DNA of 64,000 nucleotides, taken from NCBI RefSeq assembly GCF_032854445.1, contig NC_088295.1:46427385-46491384 (forward strand), read 5' to 3'. Positions 35,241-48,300 of this stretch are shown here, piece after piece. The stretch's first letter is position 1, and each line of letters starts with the position of its first letter. The translations under genes and the position numbers were made by a program. The stretch is from Liolophura sinensis. Its lineage: Eukaryota > Mollusca > Polyplacophora > Chitonida > Chitonidae. The notes under the pieces were generated by a model. It ran no database searches. It saw only the letters and a list, made by a program, of their open reading frames with translations, and was not told the origin of the DNA.

Positions 35241-37291
35241 ACTTGTAGAAGGGTGAGTAATACTTTTATTATGAATGTGTATAAAAATTTTGATAGTGGG
35301 ATTTTTATACATGTGAGAAAACAGATAATTGATAAAATTTATTAAATACCCCACATATGTTGACAGGTTGAATTAATCAGAACTAAGTTAGATAGTTAAA
35401 ATTAAATCGCCTCTGCAGGTGTTCTAACATAATAACCTTGTCTATGGGTGACTAGCAGGTGTCACTTTAGAATGTTACAATCTTGGTGAGGGTGGACAAA
35501 AGCCAGCCTATTCCTGGAACACCTGCATGTGAACTAGACACACTGTCAACTTGTTTTAATTAATACAGGACATTGTAATCTTGCCATTGACAGGAAACAA
35601 GATGAAATCCAAGATGAGACTTTTTTAAGAATTGTACATTGTTCAAATTTTTCAGTAATATGGTGGAGTTTTAGTTCTTGAAATTCAGTGGTCAATTGTT
35701 ACATGCTCTGTATAATAAAATGTGATGTTTGCTTTATTTGTTCATGCATTATCTCAGCCTTTATTGGCAGTTTTGTTCTTTTTTGAAGCCTAAATCAATG
35801 CATTACATGATTCTTGTAAAGCTGTTCTTTTAAAGCCCAGAAAACTTTTGCTGATAATAATGTCTGAAACATGTGAAAAAATAATGAAATGGAATTGGGT
35901 GCAGGCTTTGTTGTGATTATCTTTTACTAAGGTCAATTCTGTTCAATGGTTCGTGCAGATTTGTAAACTATTCTGCTCACATAACCAGTTTAGTTGGCAG
36001 AAATTACGTAAGTGCTTAATAACTCTGCCTTTATATGACATGCACATGTATGTAAGGTGATGTGCGTCAAAGATAATTTAGGTTGATGGACGTCTGTTTT
36101 CTGCGCCCTGTGACCGCGGTGAGATCTGGCCAGTGACAGCCAGCCAGGGTTGTTTTCCTCGATCAGCTATGTACATGACTATTGCCCAGTTGGCCAGTTC
36201 CTGGCAGTTTGCCAGCCACCTCCAGCTTCCATAGCTATCCATATTGATTGGTGGTGAATTTAAACATTTTGCCCACAAGAACCACCTCTCTAGCTCCTAT
36301 CAAAACAGGTGATGTCTGTCAGCTAGAGTAGTGAGTCTGGGTTTTAAAACCTAACATACTGCGCAAAACCACATGGTGCCTGGGACATACATTTTTCAGG
36401 TGCAAAAATTGATAGGCATTGCATATATGTTTCTAGAAGAATGAGTTTTTGTGTAGTGCAAACCCTGAGTGAAAGTCTCAGTAGATACACTGCAGCAGTC
36501 AAAAATAGTTAGTGTTTGAGCTTATTTAAGGTATTTGCATATTTGCATAAACAGTTCAAGAAGTGGAAAGAGATTGATTTACAGATTTCTGGAATCACAG
36601 GTATGGTTTTCTTCATTTTAACAAATTTATGCCTTTAATTAAATGTACCATTTAAGACCATTAATTAATTATCTTAGTGAACATGAAATGACAAAGTGCC
36701 AGTTTCATTTTTTTCCAAATTAACAATTTAATATTTATACCTCTGACAAAGAGAGTATTATTTGCCCATAATATCACATTTGGAAAGGTGTGTCAACATC
36801 ATGAATGCTTTAATCACAGGCTTGGTAATACATCGCGGCTGTTTCTGTAACCTTGGTGTTTCATTATGGACCATGTGCCTTTTCTGTAGGACTATGAATT
36901 CCTATGCAAATAAAAATGAGCCATTAATGTTTGGAATGAAAGCGAAAAGAAAGTCCACATTAACTAGGTCCACAGAATGATAACACGGCTTTGATCCATA
37001 CAAGCTGATGTCTTAAATGCATTATTTTGATACATTTTTGTATGTTACTACTCATTTCTATTGGGACCTGGTTTCATTGATGTATATTCATGCTTATTTG
37101 AGTCATCTGAACGTGAAATTCAATTATTACTTCAAAGTCACAGTTATTAGTGATTCTTGCAAAGTAGATAATTAGAAATTCAAGTGTCGTCCAGATATGC
37201 GTTTCAATCACAGGATGTGTTATGGCTGTCACTGCCTACACACTTCTGATGGATGGTTGAAAAACTGAACAACATTCATCACATATCTGTA
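35241..37291. other. Non-coding sequence
   Basis: No gene supported. A GC-richer patch at 36085-36280 is open on the minus strand for 66 codons (TTG start, frame content NMDSYGSWRWLANCQELA). I cannot assign it. Confidence 0.45.
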
Positions 37292-37477
37292 AATTTATTT
37301 ATTTATTCATTTGAATGGTGTTTTAGGCTGTGCTCAAGAATATTTCACTCGTACGACCTTCTCAGGTATGGCCGGAGAGGAAGCCAGCATGAGCTGGACT
37401 CACAGCGACGACATTGCTGGGAGGCTCAAGGGGTATTGCGCCGTGTTGGCGTGCTAACCCTCACTTCCAGGCCCCAA
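37292..37477 (-). mobile_element. SINE A with internal deletion
   Basis: Complement of the A tail and head, but about 70 bp of the central body (AATGCTGG to GTCTGCC) is missing between TCGTACGACC and TTCTCAGGTATGGCCGGAGA. Confidence 0.88.
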
Positions 37478-38932
37478 ATATATGTAAATGATAAATCCTA
37501 AGGATACCAGTAGAATTCTTGATTTATAGAATCTGTGTTGACAATGAATAAGCCTTTCATGTAGTCTTACATGAATGTTAAGTAGAGAGCAGTACATACT
37601 TGACATGTTTCATAGGTGGAAAAGTTTGCTTTTGTAATTTGCCAAAGGTTGATGTTTTACCCCTTGTATACTGTTTACCCCCCCTCCCCACCCCCTCTTC
37701 TCTACTTGCTGCCAGTGTGAACGTTTGTTAGTGATCCTGCATAAAACAATACTAACAAAACGAGAAGAAAAATATTCCTAAAAAACTTAAGAAATCTTAG
37801 TTTCCAAGTTTCATAGATTCACAAATAAAAGGAAGGGAAAAAAAAAGAACCAAAAGTGTTCTAGTGCTTTCCTCACCTGAAATTGTCAAATGGCATTCAG
37901 TTTTGGCACGTCTTAAAATTAACCATGGCATTGCAATTGTTAGTCCATATGGAGATGTTGTATTTTACATTCACTGTCATCTCCATGTAGCTTCTGCCAG
38001 TTGGCATATATTCTTACAACTTGTATATTCCCAGCACAATTCCAGCTGGCATCCCATGGTGCACTAGCTGAGTTCACTTTCTTCCTATTTGGGCCAAGCT
38101 GTCCAGACAAGATTACACGCCCGGTTTCCTTGACCCAGTTTGACGAGCTGATTTCCTATGATTGATGGGAATGGACAATTGACCCAGGTGCTCCAGGATA
38201 TTGTGGAATCTCCAGGGGTGCGGGCCAATCATGTTTTAGCTGTCAACTGGCGAAGATGTGCTAATGGAAGGTTGTACATTGCAAAATTCTACAGCAAAAT
38301 GAAGTCACAAGTGCTTTCTGTTCAAAATACGCAGGGTTTAAGTTTCCAGGTTTTCGAACCATTCATGTGTACGTTACACATGTACCATAAATGTACGTTT
38401 TGCAGAGTTTTACTTTCTTCAAGTTCAAATTATTTATGGATTCGTAAGTTTAAATATGAAATGGGTTACATTCATGTTTAATACAGTGCAGTGTGCAAAC
38501 CGGATGGCCATGTAAAAGTAAAGCATACATATTTTGTTGTTTTAATATCGAAAACTTAATGTAATCTCAGCTACACTGAATCAATATAACGCAGTCGCAA
38601 AATGTTCATTTTACTACAAAGGAATTTGGCTTGTTTGGTGAAGATAATTATAGATAAAACTGTGCTACTCTAATCTCAGAGGTGCCTAAAATAACAACAT
38701 TAGTTGTTACGGCAGGTGAATGATGGAATATTTTTACTATTTCTCATCAAAGTATTTGTAAGAATTTTTGCTATTATTTTAGAATAGCCAAAATACATGT
38801 AGGCCTATATACCTCTTCCTGTCATCTTCCTCATCATCTGTGCTTGTGTTATCATTCAAAATAAGCAACAAGCTTCCTCAAATTTAGAAATCGGGTCGCA
38901 TTGTGACTTTTTCATACTTTAAATCCACTTTG
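37478..38932. other. Non-coding sequence with C-rich tract
   Basis: A C-rich tract lies at 37675-37697. An ATG-initiated 107-codon frame at 38158-38481 (MIDGNGQLTQVLQDIVES...) has no recognisable domain and becomes AT-rich in its second half. I do not call it a gene. Confidence 0.4.
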
Positions 38933-39425
38933 GGGGCCGGTTAATCCTTGGTCTGGTCACACCTAAGACCTTAAAAGAGGAAGCTGTAAATTCCTAGCTT
39001 GGCGTTCAGTGTTAGGGCATAGTGCAACAGCTGGTTGACCCATATCGGTATAATGGCTAAGGTGAGGCGGCTTACTTGCCTTTGGTCCTCTCCGGCCGTA
39101 CGTGGAAAGGTCTGGCAGCAACCTGTGGATGGTCGTGGTTTTCCCGTGGGCTCTGCCCGGTCTCCTCCCATCATAATGCTGGTCGCTGTCATGTTAGTAA
39201 AATATTCTTGAGTATGGCGTAAAACACCAATCAAATAAATAAATAAATAAATATTTGCCTTCGGTAAGTCATCTCAGTGAAGCAGCACTAGATAAAAAGA
39301 GCTGTGGGAATCCGTCCTGCAACAAGAAGGCACATTACATGCGCTATAAGGACTTCTTTGTCTTCATATGACTGAAAAATTGTTAAGTATGACGTTAAAC
39401 CCCAAGCACTCACTCGCTCACTCAT
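38933..39425 (+). mobile_element. SINE C interrupted by SINE A
   Basis: Family C from about GGTCTGGTCACACCTAAGAC (with TTAAAAGAGGAAGCTGTAAA) to GGCTTACTTGCCTTTGG, then resuming at 39255 with TTGCCTTCGGTAAGTC and ending in the shared tail and CACTCGCTCACTCA. The interruption is SINE A at 39087-39254. Confidence 0.93.
39087..39254 (+). mobile_element. SINE A nested in SINE C
   Basis: 5'-truncated A copy (from CCTCTCCGGCCGTACGTGG to AATAAATAAATAAATAAATA). It is flanked by TTGCCTTTGGT (39076-39086) and TTGCCTTCGGT (39255-39265), an 11-bp target-site duplication with one mismatch. It inserted after the host SINE C. Confidence 0.93.
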
Positions 39426-40919
39426 TTAGCACTGTTACACCAAAAGGCCAAAAACTTTAGAACCTTTTTAACACATTAAATACTGTAGTAGATGTATGAG
39501 CTATTCTTAGTAAAAGCAGAAAATTTGAGTAACGTGTATGTGGATTTTTTGGTAAAACTCTTAGCTACAGTGCCTTTAAAGAAATCGTAAAAGGCATTTG
39601 TTTAATGGCGATTGTAAGTATTAAGTATTTAAGGTAACGTTAAGAAAAAGAAATAAATTCATTTTGGGCGATGTATATTTGAATTTGACAACAAGCTACA
39701 TGTAAGTGACAAGTGGACCTTGCCTCCATTGCACTCTCCTCACCCCTCTTAATCTGTTTTGCTGCATGGTCACTGGTTGGCTCAGGTCATTGACTTTCAG
39801 GCTGACAGCTGAGAATCACTGAAGCTTTATCTGTGTAAGCCCATTTTACCACTAGCTTTTAAGAGGAAGGCTAGGAAGTTAATATATACCTTTAGATGTT
39901 AGGACACGACATTTAAAACAGAGTATGTGACAGAAAATTTAACGTTTTAGGACTTCTTTCAACTGCAGGTAAATGCCAAAAGACATCATTATCCTGCTTT
40001 ATAAAATATAGAGAACAACTTACTTTTATCAAATATTAGTATATGCACCAAACTGAGATGACATGTACACATACATATATACTCTGTATACATCAAAAAA
40101 ATTTCCAAGGAAATTCATTTTTAGAGGCAAATATACAGGGTCGTGAAAAATGTACTTCTGTTGCTGAAACTTACATTTTCCCAGTAGGATAGTCAACTTG
40201 GATGAAATTTTAGGTTGAAGACCAATATATGGAACATAAGCTTCACCCTGTTTGTTATTTGTGCTTTGAAAAGGATTGTTTTGTCAAATGGGTAAACTTT
40301 GCTCTTACTAATAATCACTTAATTGGCAACGTTATCTTAAGCTGCATGCATAGTTGATAATCATCACTTAAAAACCCACTTTAATGACATTTTTTGTCTA
40401 ACAAATATTGATGTGTACTGAGTAGCCTAATCAGCAGTGATACGGGTTATGAAATCTATGGAGGAACTGGCAAGCCTATAATGGTCATTCTGACTGGATC
40501 GAGTTAGGGCCGTGCTCTGTTCACGTAATGGCTCAGTAATGAATCAAGTGTAACGAAATGCCGATAAACGCGGCCAATATATTCTGCCAAAACTCAAAGG
40601 GAGTGTTTGGCTTTTGACAACTGAGCCCAGGCCTGCTATGCTTTATATTCTCAGTGTTTCAATACATGTATGTTTCTATCCACAAGAGATTTATAGCTGC
40701 TTTCACTGGACGAAGATCAATTCTAGCAGTTATTCTGGGTTTGGATGATATTATACACTCACATATATAGCATATGAGCCTAGAAATAAGTGTTAATTGA
40801 AGTGGGAATTTTTTCCCATGAGCTAAACCTGATAGCTCTGAGACTTTTGAATATTGTTCCGGTGTAATTGTTGCCAGGTAATCATGCATACATCAGGTAC
40901 ATACATTCATATTCGGTTT
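39426..40919. other. Non-coding sequence; possible M2 relative
   Basis: Between about 40105 and 40260, TTTTTAGAGGCAAATATACA and GCTGAAACTTACATTTTCCC then AGTAGGAT resemble the core of M2. The termini are not recognisable. No gene. Confidence 0.4.
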
Positions 40920-41942
40920 CTTCACATTGTGAGACCGTTTCACTGGCCTACTGGTTAGAGCATCTGCCTGGAGGTCAGGAGACCTGGAATAAAACCCAGG
41001 TCGGGTCATACAGAAAAAAAATGGTACTCTTTGCCGCCTTGCTTGGTGCTCAGCACTGAAAAGTTGGAGCAAAGAAACAGGATTGGTTGGCCTGGTGTTA
41101 GCATAATTTGGCTAGAGCAAGGAAACAGGATTGGTTGGCCTGGTGTTAGCATAATTTGGCTAGAGCAAGGAAACAGGATTGGTTGGCCTGGTGTTAGCAT
41201 AATTTGGCTAGAGCAAGGAAACAGGATTGGTTGGCCTGGTGTCAGCATAATGTGGCTAGAGCAAGGAAACAGGATTGGTTGGCCTGGTGTCAGCATATTG
41301 TGGCTAGAGCAAGGAAACAGGATTGGTTGGCCTGGTGTCAGTGTAATTTGGCTAGAGCAAGGAAACAAGATTGGTTGGCTTGGTGTCAGCATAATGTGGC
41401 TAGAGCAAGGAAACAGGATTGGTTGGCCTGATGTCAGCACAATGTGGCCAGAGCAAGGAAACCGGACTGGTTGGCCTGGTGTGGCTAGAGCAAGGAAACA
41501 GGATTGGTTGGCCTGGTGTTAGCGTAATTTGGTTAGAGCAAGGAAACAGGTTTGGTTGGCCTGGTGTCAGCATTATGTGGCTAGAGCAAGGAAACAGGAT
41601 TGGTTGGCCTGGTGTCAGTGTAATTTGGCTAGAGCAAGGAAACAGGATTGGTTGGCTTGGTGTCAGCATAATGTGGCTAGAGCAATGAAACAGGATTGGT
41701 TGGCCTGGTGTCAGCACAATGTGGCCAGAGCAAGGAAACAGGATTGGTTGGCCTGGTGTCAGCATAATGTGGCTAGAGCAAGGAAACAGGATTTGTTGTT
41801 CTGGTGTCAGCATAATGTGGCTAGAGCAATGAAACAAGATTGGTTGGCCTGGTGTCAGCATAATGTGGTATGGGGTGTGTTAGGCATGATACTTCAAAGG
41901 CAGCAGCACTTTGGCGACTTGGTCTCGCCGGGCCGCAAGAAT
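40920..41942 (+). mobile_element. SINE B expanded by an internal minisatellite
   Basis: The head reads TTTCACTGGCCTACTGGTTA then GAGCATCTGCC (A-box region), with B-box region AAAACCCAGGTCG and core ATGGTACTCTTTGCCGCC. The copy then enters the 48-bp array (41056-41868) and exits into GGGTGTGTTAGGCATGATAC and GGCAGCAGCACTTTGGCGAC. The final CATATGACTGAAAAATT tail is missing. Confidence 0.93.
41056..41868. repeat. 48-bp minisatellite, ~17 copies, SINE-derived
   Basis: Unit GGCTAGAGCAAGGAAACAGG followed by ATTGGTTGGCCTGGTGTCAG and CATAATGT. The period is 48 bp except for one unit shortened by about 13 bp near 41478. The unit is the internal part of SINE B as seen at 28150-28200. Multiples of three keep frames open on both strands (up to 163 codons forward). 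These frames are not genes. Confidence 0.96.
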
Positions 41943-41978
41943 ACATTGCATATAAATATATAGTTAAATATAGTTTGT

Positions 41979-42072
41979 GTGGCCGGTTTCCTCTCACTAT
42001 AATGCTGGCCACCATTCTATAAGTGAAGTATTCTTGAGTTCAGCGTAATTTTCCAATCAAATAAATAAATAA
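41979..42072 (+). mobile_element. SINE A, 3' third
   Basis: GGCCGGTTTCCTCTCACTAT to TTCCAATCAAATAAATAAAT. Confidence 0.85.
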
Positions 42073-43336
42073 GAAAATAATTATAGTTGGCTCTGCATCA
42101 ACTATAGTGGCTAACTTATACCAGTGAGTTTCTCAAACCATTTCACTGTATTTTTTTGTTCGGTGGTGTGCTAACTCATTGCTGTTTACAAAAAAACATG
42201 CTTCAGTCATTTCCTTGTGAATGATGATCTGTTTTACAGAAGGACATAGTAGCATTAGTCAGCATTATAACGTATCTCATTCACTCCGGAATGTGATGGA
42301 TTGAAGGTACATGTACATTTCTGTTGTCAGTGGAACCCTCGCTAATTCTCGTTACTAGCTGTCGGAAATGCCCTGAAACCTGGACTGGCCAGCTCTCGGA
42401 TTTGTATTTCCTCTGGTTGATTAATTGTCAGTCAGTCTGTGGTCGTCACTTTCTGACAATCGTTCTGACATGCACATGTCATTTAGTGATCATGAGCCTC
42501 AGGTTAATTCTCCTTGAGGATAAAAGTTAACCTCTCTTAATATAATCCCGGTACATTGATACTAAAGTTATAAACATTGCATGGGTATTATTTAAGGGTT
42601 TCTAGTTTTTATTACCTTGGGAGTCTGTTAGACCAAATCAGGATTGTATGTACATGTAATATTAATTCTGTTTTTCCTCTAGCTGAATAAAATGCAGTAA
42701 TACTGAATTGAAAACTTAAATTCTATGGCCTTACTGACCTATATTGATAATTTAGGATGCCACTGATATGACAGAGTTTTTCTACTTGTATTTCCATGTT
42801 TGCAAGAACATTCCATGGTATATCATTGTATTTTATTGCTTTCTTGGCATATTGTACATATTTTTGGTCAGCAGAAAGTCAACATTGATTAGCACATTGA
42901 TATTTAATTGAAAAGAGCATATTTTCAAATGACTGCATCTATACTATATCTGCATTCAGGTGATGTATATATAGCAAGCCAAAAACAATGGCGTGATCGG
43001 TGCTTGTAACTGAAAGCAGACTTCTTTGGTTTATTACAGTTTGATTCAACAGGATTTTAAACTTGAACTGAGCCTGACTGTGTAAGATCATATTATTTTA
43101 ATCACAGATAAAATGTTGATGTAGAATTTCATCCTGCCTGCAGACTTTAGTCACATCCCCTAACTGTCAGCAACTTACCTGTCGATCATCTCGAAGTTTT
43201 TATACCAATACTGTAGCTAAGTTAATATCTTGTAGAAGGCGTAATAAGGGGACGGATTATACAGTGTGACCAAACTGAGCATGTGGAACAGATGTGTTGA
43301 TAAGCTGATTATTAACTTGCTTTATGGAGTCGGGGG
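42073..43336. other. Non-coding sequence
   Basis: No gene or repeat I can support, apart from a 12-base G run at 43332-43343 at its right edge. Confidence 0.5.
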
Positions 43337-43410
43337 GGGGGGGCCAGTTTTATGAAGATCACGTAGCTAAGGGCTACTTGGCAGGAAGTATGCTGCATGA
43401 AACCGGCCCC
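43337..43410. mobile_element. Short hairpin MITE, family M3
   Basis: Left arm GGGGGCCAGTTTTATGAAGA, centre TAGCTAAGGGCTACTTGG, right arm TGCATGAAACCGGCCCC. It is a compact palindromic relative of 28797-28922. Confidence 0.75.
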
Positions 43411-44279
43411 AGAAATATAAGTTGATCACTGTTTGATGTCTGCGTTCCTGGCTTTACATTAGTAGCATATCATATGGAGATGGTTTGAGTTATATTAAAA
43501 AGCAGTACTGGAATTGATTAAATGAATAGCGGAGCGGCATGTATATGTATAACAAAAAGGGTGTTACATGTACATGAGTTAACCTACAGTATATATATAT
43601 GTGTGTGTGTATAGACAGGTACATTAACACCTTTGAGGGACTTGATGTTTGATCTGGTATAATTAGTGTGAAGCTGTCAAGAAGATGCTAATTTGTGGAA
43701 TAATTATGCCTCTTGGTACCTCGTTTCATCTTGGGGTGAATTAATCTGCATCAGTGTAGCTACACGACGAGCCTGACAAATTAAATCAAAGAGACGGATT
43801 TGGATAAATATCATTCAAGACATACAGAATTATATGAGACTGACCCCTGTCTTTGATATTTATGATACATTCTTCTGATACCTTTTTGACGAAGTGAAAG
43901 CTGTCAGTATTTGTTATAGTTAACACAGTCTGAAGTCCTGCGTGGATGCCCTGCTGTGTTAAGTCCAGACAATACTGTAGCGGCTTAAACATGATTTAGT
44001 CATTAAAGTCCAGATCTGGTACATACTAAATTTCACACCTGACCGTCAGACAGCGTTTCCGCATGCTCAGGGTAGTTTGCATCGGATTAATTGCCACGAA
44101 GAGGCATGCTAACCCTTAACCCTTTAATTTCCATTAACACTACACTATTAGGTACAAGCTATAAGCTGCCCAGTATACCATGTAGGTAGCTCAAGCTAGG
44201 GAGGTCTCTGTATAATATGGTAATGGGGCCATAAAATCGAAATACACCTGGTGAAAATTTACCCACGGACTTCACCTAG

Positions 44280-44395
44280 AACAGTTTCGGGCTTCGGTTA
44301 GAATGTTTGTTTTGCTTCGGTTAGAACATGGGTTTGTTTCACCGGGAACATTTAATTCTTGTTTTCGGTTAGAACATTTGTTGGTTACACGCAGG
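44280..44395. repeat. Imperfect short repeats
   Basis: The motif TTCGGTTAGAAC(A) occurs three times (near 44294, 44318 and 44364) with irregular spacing. A SINE A tail fragment on the minus strand (TTATTTGATTGGTGTTTTAT) lies at 44455-44490. The rest of 43411-44664 holds nothing I can name. Confidence 0.6.
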
Positions 44396-44664
44396 TAAAG
44401 CATGAGTAAGCTTTAAAAGTAGGAGTGGATCATTTTTTAGGTTTAAATTTTAGGTTTTATTTATTTGATTGGTGTTTTATGCCGTATACTACTAATTTAT
44501 ATACAATATAGGTGTATGATAGCTTTCACTCTTTATGGGTGAAGTATTAATGATGACACTTTTGTCTTTTATTAGCCTTTCTTTGTTAATATTCGGACAA
44601 ATATGTCAGAGAGAGTAAGTCTTGAATTTTGTTGGACTCTTGTTGAACATGCATGCAAAAGACA

Positions 44665-44889
44665 GCTACTGTAATTCTTCAACCTCTTCGCATGTTTGCA
44701 AGGTGTTTATTCAAGCGTATTATGAAGTCATTATTCTGTGTTGACTGATGAATTATACTTTGTGCAATGTTGTGAAAATGCTCAATCCAGCAAATGGAGT
44801 TTAGTCTTCAAAATCAAATCAAAAATGAGCATAAAGTGTTCTGAAAGTTGCTTTTTTATATGCAAAAAGGTTGAGGAATTAGGTTAGTT
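44665..44889. mobile_element. MITE, family M1, both ends present
   Basis: The left end CTGTAATTCTTCAACCTCTT then CGCATGTTTGC pairs with the right end TATGCAAAAAGGTTGAGGAA then TTAGG. The complement of the right end is TAATTCCTCAACCTTTTTGC, so terminal inverted repeats of about 25 bp with few mismatches enclose 225 bp. There are no open frames of note. Confidence 0.78.
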
Positions 44890-45138
44890 TGCATGCATGC
44901 GCATGTCCGTCCACATGCCGCTAACTCTTTTAAAAAGTGGACCCTTGTTGCAGGTTTTGATACAACTTAATAGACATTGAAACAGAAAACTATACATGAC
45001 TTTTATAATCATAGTACTGGCATAGCTTATGCAATACCCCAAGCATGGTTGTCAACATCAAATAACAAGGTAAAGAACATGAAAGGATATTCCCTCGTTG
45101 ATTTGCTTTGTGCATGTTAAATACCCTGAAATTACAGA

Positions 45139-45376
45139 TACCCTAAATGACCACAGATTTCGTCCACAAAAGTGCTTTTTTTTTTAGGCAAATAAATGTC
45201 ACAAAATATCATTTCTAATGCTGAAACTTACAATTTTGCAGTAGGATTTCCACTGTTAATCATCTTATGTTCCAAAAAAAACCTCATTCTAACACCATTC
45301 TAAAATCAGCAGAACTTTCAGAATCAGGAACAATGGGCAAGTTAGTCCTGGAGGAAATTTATGTTCGTTTAGGGTA
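45139..45376. mobile_element. MITE, family M2
   Basis: Starts TACCCTAAATGA and ends TCGTTTAGGGTA, inverted repeats with one mismatch. Internal segments GGCAAATAAATGTCACAAAA and AGCAGAACTTTCA-type sequence match the copy at 61385-61629. If TA is the duplicated target, the element is CCCTAAATGA...TCGTTTAGGG, which is typical of Tc1/mariner-mobilised MITEs. Confidence 0.85.
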
Positions 45377-48300
45377 ATTATAAAAGACAGTTGTACTTGT
45401 GCATGCTCTTGTACATTTTTGTTAATTCTTTTAAAAAGTGGACACTTGTTGTGGATTTTGATATAACATATAAGTATTGAATCAGAAAACCAGTGAGGCT
45501 GTATAATTATGTTTCAATACTTCAAGCGCCAGTGTTGGAATCCAATATCAGGGAAGGCAGACAAGACCTTAGGTAGCCTTGCTAACAAATCTAAGCTGTC
45601 AAGCTCATTCTGTAGTCCCTTTGATGACGAGGGGTTTAAAGTGTTTTGAAGTTTATTTAGAATTATGATACCCTACTGTAATGGTCTAAGTTTAATCATA
45701 TGGCATTTATTTACCCTTTAAAAATTCTTTGGAAGAATGGCATCCTAGAGGAGTGATGTAAGTTTAAAACACAAAACATAATATCATATTATGACATTTA
45801 TTTGCCTGTTAAAAATACTCTTTTGTTCGTAAATTTTTGGGGTAAAAACTGTATTCATTAAACTACATCAAAGGGAATTTACAAGGAAGTTTTATCCTCT
45901 TTGTAGAGAGTCTTCACTGGTGGTTGAGAAGTGTCTATAGTGCTACAGAGGGATATTTAATTCACGAGTGTCACTTCAATTCTCAGTTGATTTTGAACAC
46001 ATTGTATGCATGTAAATGAAGCTGCCGTTTCCTAGTCCGGAAAGGTCAACAGCTCCCTTTGGAATAAGCTGTCTTTGTAGCTTTATGACTGGAGACTGAT
46101 AGGATGAGCCATTTACAAGGTGTCGGATGTTAGCGTCTTACCCTCACCCTCTGTATTAAGCAAACCGGCGACAGTCTGATTTACATCCCCCACACCCTAT
46201 AGTTGGGGGGGAGATGAAAGTTGGCAAGAGCCCCGATGTGAGTCAGCGATGATAATCAGAGATTCATTTCCCTCTCATAGGATCAATGTTTTAGAAGCAG
46301 GTGATATATATATGTAGATATAGAGATACGCTGTACATGTCTATTGATTTATCATAATTCGGTCTGCAGTTATACATTCTGTATAACTGAAAAAGCAAAA
46401 TTAAAACCATATATTTACTATACAGTGGTCTTACCAATATTTTGCATTTGAAACAATGATTGTATTTTTGTCTTTTTTTTTCCAATGTCTGCAATAAAAG
46501 TGTTAAACTGTATACATTTGGCTCAACCAAATGAAGTGTATAATTATTTAAGATATTTTAAAAACAAAACAGAGACCTATTCTTTTTGCAATTTACCTTC
46601 AGTGGGAATTGCATGATGTCTGCAAAAACAGTGCTCTTTTATTTCATTGAACAGATCAGGTTGTGATTTATTCTGGATAAGACATGATGAATTTTTTGTG
46701 AATTGTAGGCAAGCAGATGGAAGCAATAAGTAATTATTGTTCCATGTTGTTCAAAAATTGTCAGAATTTTCCTTTGCTTTAGGGTAATAGATGTATAACA
46801 TAAAAATTCACTCTCTTAGTAGAAAACTGTTTGTTATTGACATGTTTTTGTTTTCTGTCCATGCCACAAAATGAAAAAAAAAAACGGACTGACATATTAT
46901 GTTAGACTTATGTGCACAGAAATCAACTCATACTGGGTAAAGCATTTGTAATATTATACCAGACCTAGCAGGGTGGATGTGTGTGTAGGGGTGTAAGACT
47001 AGAGAAATCGGCGTGGTCAATAATACTAAGTAAGTATATTACATTAAGCCAGCATATTGTAACTATTGCGAATCCAAGTTCCTCTGTTTAAAAAATCTGA
47101 TGTCACACTGACATTCGTCCACATGAATTGTTTTCTGGTTTGCTCAAAAGACTATTAGCGCAGGGGCGTTAAGCTGATCAGATGTGTGATACATTATAAA
47201 GCACTTACACTGGGTTTCCTTAGCCCATGATACTATCATGCATGCATGTATGTGATATATTAGTGAGGATGTTTTAACAGCTATGGAGAATGATACTTTG
47301 CTGACGTGATGACGTGACTTTATGTACGCAAAATTGCTGTGTAATTGCTAAGTCTGTCGTGTCTGCGGGATGTTATAAAGTTTGGTGCCTATATAAACCA
47401 TGGAGAGTTTTGTTCTGACACCTTGCTTCAAGCATTTAAAATAGCCTTTTTAATTGTTATGCTACATCTGTTTGATGATGTGTCTCGTGAAGTGGAGAAT
47501 GGCTAATGAGAACAAATTAAATGCAATTGTAAATCATTATACAAATTCAGTATTGAAATAGCAGGCACAGTTAACACAGGAATATCACAGTCCTATGTAT
47601 CATGATTAACCGTCCTGGTTGTCTTTTTTTCTGAAAATTAACATCTTTATTAAGTTATCCAAGAGAAATAGCATGGAAAAAGAACAGCTGTAAGAAGGCG
47701 TTAGTTTGAATGTCTTGTCTGAAGTATTGAGCGATCCAAACCCCTCTGGCTATCTGAGAGCCAAGTCTAGTACCTTAATGCAGAGAATTAGATTTTGCTT
47801 GACTCTTTCTTGTTTTAAAAGTCTTGGACGGTACATTTACATGGATAAGGTCTCTGTCGCCACAGATTGACTGATTACCATGGAAACAGAAAAGAAATAA
47901 GACCTTTGTGGAGGTAAGGTGAACGGTGATGCTCCTAAGGTTCTCATATATCTTGTTTTCGCTGAAAGCTTTTTCACACAGATCTGCCCGCTAGGGGGCT
48001 ACTGGTACCGACATCCTCACGAGATCAGCTTTGTGCACCTATCAGGCATTACTTTATGCAGATTGAGACTATTATTGACTTGTTTATGTAAGGCCTCAGT
48101 AATAAGGTGGATTACTTGCAGCCAGTTATATGCAGTCCTATGGTGGTCAAGGGTTTCAGCCTGGTTTGCAGCACAGATTTCAGGTATATTGATTTTGTAA
48201 GCATTTTATGGCTTTATTCGTGTCCTGCCTAATGTGTTGGTAGCGATTGTATGTCACATATTTGCCTACATTAAATGTGAAATAGCTGTATATATACAGT

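Noticed and set aside
41006-41963. Open frames of 75-163 codons on both strands (units like ARARKQDWLAWCQHNV and MLTPGQPILFPCSS)
   Set aside because: They are generated by the 48-bp SINE-derived array. Frames are open on both strands at once and have no gene context.
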